A stretch of DNA of 64,000 nucleotides from Euwallacea fornicatus (taxonomy: Eukaryota > Arthropoda > Insecta > Coleoptera > Curculionidae): assembly GCF_040115645.1 (NCBI RefSeq), contig NC_089548.1, positions 1,736,001 to 1,800,000 of the forward strand. Reading direction: 5' to 3'. Position 1 is the stretch's first letter, and the number at the start of each line of letters is the position of its first letter. Of the stretch, positions 53,783 to 62,800 are shown in pieces. The position numbers were made by a program, and so were the translations under genes. The notes beneath the pieces are model-generated. The model did no database searches and was not told the DNA's origin. It saw only the letters and a list, made by a program, of their open reading frames with translations.

Positions 53783-53824
<42 letters not shown>

Positions 53825-56800
53825 TATATATATGTATATATATATGCAGAGCAGCACTGGAAAGCGCGAGAGATTGCTGGATCTGTCCATAAAGAATCGA
53901 AGATAGTCAAAAGCATACTCTGCCGCTGGGATCAGCGTGTAAAAACTCAATTAAGACAACAAAAATCCAAGAATTGTCATTTGATATCGCATTATTGTCT
54001 ATCACTTTCAATGTTCGAAAGCTGATACGGGTGTTTTCTCCAGTTTATCAGAAGTTATGACATTTTCCATGCTGTTCAACCTAATCTAGGACAAACTGTC
54101 TAAACAATGATTAAACTCCCTATTAAATGGGTATCTACTCCAGCAACCAGATGCGAATATTATTGGGCACTTTCCTCGCTGACATTCAAATTTATTAAGC
54201 AAGAAAGATTAAAATCGAGGGGCTTTACAAGAAAATGTCGACATAAATTATTGTGCTCTCGGGCAGGAAAACATAATCGAGGATTATTTTACGACAAAAA
54301 ACGTCTGAAAGGCGAGTCATTTTTTTTTTAATTCGATTTTCGTCCTGAATCAGTCATTCCCAGTCTGGACCCCCTCACCATTCCGCAATCCTCACAAATT
54401 CGGATATTTCCAACATTTATCTGTTTGCAGCATATGCGCGATGGCTTGGGAGAAGTTCTGTCCACATAATGAGTTTTCTTTGCAACTGACAAAGTTTCCC
54501 GAGAGAGTTAAGGGCTAGTCATTGATCCAGCTAGTCGTTTTACGTCCCACTACTTGCGAATAGATCCGGAAAAAAATTCAACGAAATCTAGATAGTCAAT
54601 GCATGTCTGCGATTCTTCTGCTCGCAAAAAATACATTACGCGCCTACAAACTGATTTCCTATGCTGCGATACTCCGCCCTCGTGATATATCGCAATGTCT
54701 GCGGTGTGCTAAAATGCGAAAGATAAGGAACGAAATAAAAATGAGTTATGATATACGAGCAGTCCTCTCATAAAAAATTTCCCAAAGTTGAATGTTGAAT
54801 GGGAAAATGTTTTAATGGTGCTACTCAGAAACTGTCAAGAACAAGAAGTGATCTGCCTCAATTTATTGTTTTTAATTGTTAATTGACCTTAAAAATAAAA
54901 TTTTCTTCTTTCAGGACTCAAGCTTGTGCATGGTTCTGGCCTCAGCTCTTCATTTTATGCGGTTGTGTGTGTTTTCGTGGACATTTCTCTTGACACACAA
55001 TATGTACGTGCAATATAAGACCGGGATCTTTGTTCCGGCTACCGATTCCAGTATTAAGAAACATTTTATAAGGTAAAACATTTTTTTTATTTTTACTGTT
55101 CAATTTTCATATATATCTATGTATTCATTCGCTCGTTCCTTAATTGTCATAAATAAATAAGGCCAATGTCTATACAATAACAAGTTGCATCTTAACATGT
55201 AAATATGTACACTAAAGCTCCGCTAATCCGAACCCCCCATAATCCGGGTGTCCTTGTACTCCGGACAAGATTGAAAAAATGTAAATTTGTATTATGTGCC
55301 TTGTAGTTTGGATCCACCACGGTTCCCCTAATCCGGAATGCACGTGAAAAGCCCAAGGAATCGCGAACTATAAACTGAGGGAATAAAGAGGAACCCTTGA
55401 AATCATTTCGTTTATGTCTAAGGGACATGGCTCCAAAAAGGCTTCAATAAAACGTTAACTATCGATGATACACAGAATATTTTGCAACAAGCAAATAGAG
55501 GTGTTGGTGGAGAAGTGTTGGCAACGAAATGTGGCTGAACACGAAAATGTAGAAAATTAACCCTGATAATGACAATCCGGAAGAATCGGAAATGCGTGAA
55601 TGGTTCATTGGAGATGACGACCATTTACAATTGGACGACGTTAGTGATGACGCGGGCTCTTATTCTGACGGTGAAGTTTCCATAGATGTTCCAAAAGTAA
55701 AGCACCAAGAGGCTATTAAATGTTCCTCTACGTACATTCAATGGATAGGGGAAAACAACAAATAGCATCACCAACCTTAGAGAGCTTCGCTAGCGTCCAA
55801 TGGAGCCTAGCCAAGGAAGTATTCGCTAAACAAAAACGTCTGAATTTTTTAAATAATGTTTAAACGATGTCGTTATATAAACTTTTAAATAACCCTATTA
55901 CGTATGCTTAAACCATATAATTAGCCATCATTCCACCTTTCATTACACAATATTTTAATTTGAATCCAAAATCTGGATGACTTCGAAATCCGGTTCGGAC
56001 AGGTTTTAATTGATTCGAATTAGCGGAGCTTTACTATATATTAACAAATTATCACATTGCTCAAAAATAAACTATTCAGAGGTCCCTCTACCCGAGTCAC
56101 GTGAGCTATTAGACACATCATCATCTTCATTCACAATTAGTCCATCAGGTTCACCTTCCAAACGCGAATAACTGCTAACAATTGATCTATACTCGAGAAT
56201 AACAACAGCCCTAAAAAATTAACCTCAGATTGATCTAGCTGCATAACTGAAGCATATCCTTACACGAGAACCATGGAGCAACAGAATGTTATTCCTGATG
56301 TAACAAAATTGAACAATCCGGGATCAGATTGTATAGTTGCGTTGTACAGATTAGTGTAACCGGCTGAGCTCAGGGGTGCCAGAATGGTGGAACCTATGCT
56401 GAATGCTGTTAATATTTTGGCTACTTCTTCCTCGCAGACCAGTTTCGAAATGAAGGATTGGAGTAATGTGAAGCGGCTTGAGGAGGGCACGTTTAATAGC
56501 GCACCTGAAATTGTGTAGGAATAGAGAGTGTACGCTACTGAGCGTCATGAGTTTCAAAATTATAATTTGCTAATTCTGCCTTAGGCATGGCTAAAAGCAG
56601 GGTGGTAGGATGACAGATAATATTTAGTTTTTTCCGAATTGTACTTGGTATTTAAAGAGAAATTTTAAGTTTGTTATTAAGGCCGGTTGTCTTCTTAGCT
56701 GTACTCTACTAAACTGTTCTTCCCCTCGCCCCCCTATAAATATTTGTGGCCAATCCTATGAAAACTGTGAAGGGAAAATCCAGGGGCGTAGTATATCATT

Positions 56801-59800
56801 CGTTATCGTTTTTCACTCTAAAGGTGACAATAAAGGTTTTCAATGGTTTGAAAAGTTATCCTATAGGTTTAGTCTAACCAAAACCGTACTAAACGCAATT
56901 TTAAGTCGAGAATCAGGCGAAACATGCAGGTAAGGAAGAAATAATTTCTATCTATAAGCTGCTTTCTAGCTATAAGCTGAAGTCAACTTACCCCTAAATG
57001 CCTGGTTATCAACGATAGCTTACCCAAATATATTTGCCAATTCTGTGAGGCAAATCCGTAAGTTACACTTGCTCCAACTGCAAAAAACACTCCAACCAAA
57101 ATCAGCACTGGCTCTCTGATTTTCAATACCGTATGCATGAAATAAACCACAAAAAAAGCGCCTTAAAATAACGTTATAAGCTCCTCGAAGTCCCTAAAAA
57201 ACCTACTTACCCACCATATCCACCATGATATTCACGGTGGAGAACCACGTAAATTGGACCAACGTCCATTGAAGCTTTTCCCGCAAGAAGTAAAAAAACA
57301 GTGTTCCAGATCCATCTGTCAGACATGAAAGAAACATCGACCCCATTAAGAGTAAAAGAATCGCTCTCTTTGAATTTTCTCTGAGCTTAAAAGGAGTTTT
57401 AAGCATCTCAGTCAAATTTGATATGCTAAAGAAACCAGCAACGAGGTTCTAAACACAAAAGAGTATCAATTATAACGGTTTTACGTCCAAAAATCATTCA
57501 CCTCAGTTTCTCTCTCTCTTAGAGATTCTGGAATGAAGATAACAGTATAAGCAATGGCAATGAGGTGGCATGTTAGAGATACACAATACAACACTACGTA
57601 GTTTGTGGCAATTAATAGGTAGGAACTCAATGAATTTCCTAGCAGAGTTGCTAGGCCGAGTGTGATATCAAAAATTCCAATCCTGAGAAAAGTATTTAAG
57701 TTGTTGAGATTCCTACGGGAATATGTCGATAAATCATACCTTAATCCTCTGGTTTCCTTCGAGGTCGTATCAACTAAGTATGCAGTCAAGATGGTTAGTA
57801 TACTGATCCCTCCTCCAGTTAATAGAACCGGTATAGACGTAACCAACAAGAACCACGGAGTGAGGTTTTCAATGGTTGCGAAAATAATGTGCAAGAAAAT
57901 TGCCACAGAACCTCCTACAATACCACTTGTTTTATTCCATACCCTGTAAATTGATCCACAGACCAATAAATCCAACAACAATGGCAGGTTTCCTTCCAAA
58001 TCTATCACTCCATGGTGCGATCAACAACCCCAAAATAGAACCAAAAATCGATTCGACTATAGTCTTGACTAAAGTGATGTAAGTGGCCGTAGGCTCTACC
58101 AATTCTTCCAGATGTTTAGTAAAATTGTTACTAACGAATCCCAGTTTGGCGCATTCAGTTTTGTTGAAGTGCAGGGTTTCGTAGCATATTCGATAGAGCA
58201 GAAGATTGTTGCTCACACTAACTGAAAAATACATGTGGTGAACCTGAAAAATTGTCTGAACTGATCCGAACTAACCTCCTTTTCTAGCGAATGAGGTGAA
58301 TATGTTAAGCACTAACCGGAGGTCATTGTTGCGTCGATGTTATTCGACCTCCGAGTGTGGGGTTCGCCCTATGATTTTTAGGAAATACCCAATAAGCATC
58401 CATCCCGCATTTCACCCATTGTCCGCTCCGACAACTGCCACCAAGCATTAAATCGGGCGAGGGATGATAAAACTACCTCCCTTTTTGGCTTCTTTCCAAG
58501 TACGACTTGCTCTTCATTATCCTGGCGATCAAGTCGCTCACGCTGTTCCGGTACTCTTCCTTTTGATTTTGGAACATCGTGAGCGATATGATCAGCAGCG
58601 GAATGGGGACCAAGTCGCACTTCGAAAGAAACCTAGAAGGGAGATAGTTTTGCCCCTCCCCCACCACTCGATGTAAGGCCTAGTGGTGGTTTCCGGGGTG
58701 GACAACGAGTGAAGACCTCAACTAACCTGAACTAATATGGAATAGGAAATGTAATGATTTTACCTGTCAGCATGAAACCAAAAGTGGTCATGAAAACCGG
58801 AATCTCTATTCTACCCATAACGATTTTTCACCGCAGCACTTCGCCTAAAAATGGAAAATGTGGGACTAATGGATTTTACAAACTTTGATCAATTAAGTCA
58901 GTGTTATCAAAAATGTGTGTGTGTGTAAAAGCCGCGTAATTCAATAGAGACGCATATTGTGTTACTAGGAAGTGAATTTATTACTTATAATAGACCCACT
59001 GACTGAAATCGCATTTAGTTCTTTTAAATTTTAATAATCGCATGTTTAATTTATGCTGTTAGTTTGATATACATAAATAATTCACCATATCCGCTGTGTA
59101 AAAAATTCCTGATTACTAAATAAGGCAGTTATGAAATAATTCGAAGGTTAATCCTCCTTTATATCGCTACTTCTGGCAAAGTTCGCCAGAAAACTCGTTC
59201 ACATTCAATGTGATTCTTATCAAGTTAGGAATTGCTGATATCAGTATCAAAGCCAATAGAAGTCAAATAAATGCACATTGTGGTATATCTATGCAAGGAA
59301 TTAATATCTAGCAATAATTAGTGGGAATAGCAACTTACCTTTCTACATGGTTTCTGTTCCAGAAACTTGATTATCCTCAATCTGGTGTATCAATAACCTG
59401 TGTCAGTCAATATGCTTTGCTCATATACGCCAATTATGTGATATTATCAACAATTTCACATATTTATGAATAAAATTCCAAACATTTGTCGTTATCTCCA
59501 AACTTATTGCTGATAACAACATCTAAACTTAGGTGAAAAATTTTGTTAAAATAATTGCATGTAGCAAATAGAAAATAATCATGGTTGCCACATGGTCTCG
59601 GAAAAATTAGATTTTTAGTATGACACATAATTTTTGGTAAAATCGAATCCTCGAAAATTCCAAAAACCTTGTGAACACCCCGGAAGACGAAGAAAGCAAT
59701 GACCTATCGTCAAGCCGTTCAAACTGAAGAAGTGGAGCGAGAACTGGAGAAATCAATCTAAAGTGAACACAGTGAAAATCCACTGTAGCTGGAACACTGA

Positions 59801-62800
59801 GGAATCCATTAAAACTGAGAAGAACGGATCAATCGGAGAATCCGCTCGTCATTCTCTGAAAACCCATTGAAATTGCTTAGAACCTGTTGAACTCTCTTAA
59901 TCTTTCATGAATTCATACGAAGAATCGCGTGAAAATCAATAACACTTAGTAGCAACTTCAAAAAATACTCAAGCTGAAAAGTCCGGGATCGTAATGTGTG
60001 AGGCGATGCAAATGGAGACGTCGCTGAATAACATGAAAAATCCAATGAAGTTGAAATAATAATTAAAACTGGAAATACCAATCGAAGAAGGCTGAACGAA
60101 ACTGACCCAAACTGCCTCAATCGGGGCGAACGTAGAGGACTCATTAAGGCCAAAAATGACACCGAAATAGTCTGATGTGACCTGAACTATCAAGAAGAAG
60201 AATCACTTCAAAGACTACGCAAATATGAAAAAATTAATGACACCAAAGACATTGACCAAGTAATTTCAACTGAAGAATTTATGATAGGAACCGATTCGAA
60301 GAATCCATTGAAACAGTTGAATTTAGAATGAACTTCACTTTATCCCGAAGAATTAGTGATTGGAGTTCAAGAATGCAGCGATGTATCATGAAGTGCTTAG
60401 TGGATCGTTCAAACTGAATACATCGAAAAACGACCAGAGAAGGGACGACCAGAGAAATAAGGTCAAATTGAAGACGCTAAACTAACTAAAGTTGGTGTCC
60501 AGTGCAACTGAAAGCATTAAATTAGCCTCGAACCCCCCTTACGAAGGTTTAACAGAATTTCCACATTTTTCAAACGCTTTTTAAACAGAAGGAAAAAGCA
60601 GCTGAATCTCCCCTTCCTTCGTCAATTTTCAGGAAAAATCCCGGGGATCAGTCTTCGCTGAAAGTTTCAAGGTATCTCCCTTCTCTTAAACTAACGGAAA
60701 AATAACATGCATTTCCACTACGCATCGAAACAAGGAAGTCGCACGACTCCGAATCTGGATTCAAAGAGTAAGTTGGAATAAGTATCAAAGACAATGCTTG
60801 TTAAACTGGGGGTCTCATAACTCCTAAAAATTCAGAGATCCAGCGGCTTTGTCTGGCTTTAGTGTTAAAAAGGGTGTTTCTCCACAGGAAAAGATAAAGC
60901 TCACAGTTTCCCTTTTATCCATTTTTCCAGGGATTTAAAAAACACCATTTAGTTTTCCATGGCACAACCATAATTCATATCGGAAGGGAACCGCGGAATT
61001 ATTGTTCGATTGCAATCATGCGTTAAGTTAGGTTTACACACTGAAATGAACGATCATATCATCAGTTAATAATGATTTTAGCCAATAAATTGAATTTATA
61101 TATTAACAACTTACCTCCTATTGCTGATAACTCTAGTGATTTCACCTAATTTACTGACACAAAGGATTAATTGCATGACTTGCACGTCCAAAACATTAGC
61201 GTTTCTAAATTTTAACTTCGCATCCTAATGACGCATCGCTTTAGTTATTTTTAGTTGATAAATTGAAGGTCAGCAACAGTTTTCATTTTAATGTATTGAT
61301 TTAATATGATTTTATTCCAATAAATAAATAATAAGATCTCTGGGACTTCCTGGACGGGCTTTCGTATTGATAAGCTCAATAGTAAGTCGAGGTTACTAAC
61401 AAGTAACCTTAACCGACTTTAACGCATCAGTAACTTTGAGTGAATGTTAAGATTACTAATACGCTAATAATTTACTTACGTTGTGAACAATATTTTGTAA
61501 ATATTTAAATTTATTTCAGGTGCTCGCTGCTAGGATGGGGAGTTCCATCAATACTGCTTTTGACAAGCTTATTAATTCAATACTGTGATAAAAAGCAAAT
61601 ATCTATGGACGTACCGGATTTGAGGAAGAAAATCTGCTGGTAAGAATACGTAATAATGATGTAATGTCTGCACCACATGGGGAAGTTATTTAAGTATTTT
61701 TATCTGGAAATACCTACTTTCAGTTAAAGATGATGTATTCTGTACTTATACGTGAAAGTTCGGTGCTGGCAGACACGTGAAATCGCAGTGGAACAATTCA
61801 TCAATTTCCTGTAATAAAACAAGGCACTTTTGGGACTCTAAATCACAATACAGGGTGTCCCAAAAAAATGAGGGAAGCTATAACTGAGTTATTAACAAAC
61901 GGATTTTGAGGACCTAGAAACCAAATAACATGATATTTTTCAGCTTACCAAATAACGTCAACGGTGTTTTTTTTTAACTCAACCTCTTCTGCTTTAGATG
62001 GCAAATTCATAAATTCAAACAGGACTCCATATTTTTTTCACATTTTTTCACAGAAAATATTTCTCTGAAATCAATTACGTATGATAGGTTCATAGTAAAT
62101 CAATCTTTAACTGAAAAAAACTGAAAATTTTGAACAACATGAGTTATGTAGCCATCTGTATCCTAAATTTGGACACTATGAATTATACCAGATGTCCAGG
62201 GGAAAACTGATCATAAGAGATTAACATGGTAAATCGCTTTTATGTTTTTGCGCCTGCATCGATCATTCAGTTGTAAACCTTTTATATGGAGGTCATAGTA
62301 ATCAAGACCCCGCATTATTCCGATTTTTTTTCAAATTTCTAATTAGAGCCGTTTTGGTTGAAAACGCCTCTAAAAACGGCTATAATCAGAAATTTGAAGT
62401 AATTGCAGAATGATGGCCGGTCTTGACTACTATGACCTCCACATAAAAAGTCTTATTGCATGATCCACGCAGGTACAAAAAAAAATTAAAACCAATTTCT
62501 CATGTTAATCTCTTGTGTCCAGAATTCGCTTGGACACCTGTTGTAACCATCTGTATCCTCAAGGAGCGATCTACGTTATTCTTTGATCATCTGTATTTCA
62601 TTCCATTTCATCCTATCGTATCATCTTATTGATTGTTGTGAGTGTGATTATTGTGGGATATGTGATTATTATAAATTAGTTCTTTAGTGCAATAAGAAGA
62701 ATTATTAGTGTTATTACTGGCAACAATGATCAAATGTAAATTTCGTTAAATGCAGAAGAAAACACATTTTTGTAATATTCAAGCCAATGTACGATTACTC

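Noticed and set aside
53684..54025. Frames with alternating Tyr-Ile runs on both strands
   Set aside because: They are translations of the (TA)n microsatellite flanking the foldback element.
58378..58676. Frames with R/E-rich sequence considered as an exon of the SLC46-like gene
   Set aside because: Exon 1 joins exon 2 in phase without it, and the sequence resembles a retrotransposon tail instead.
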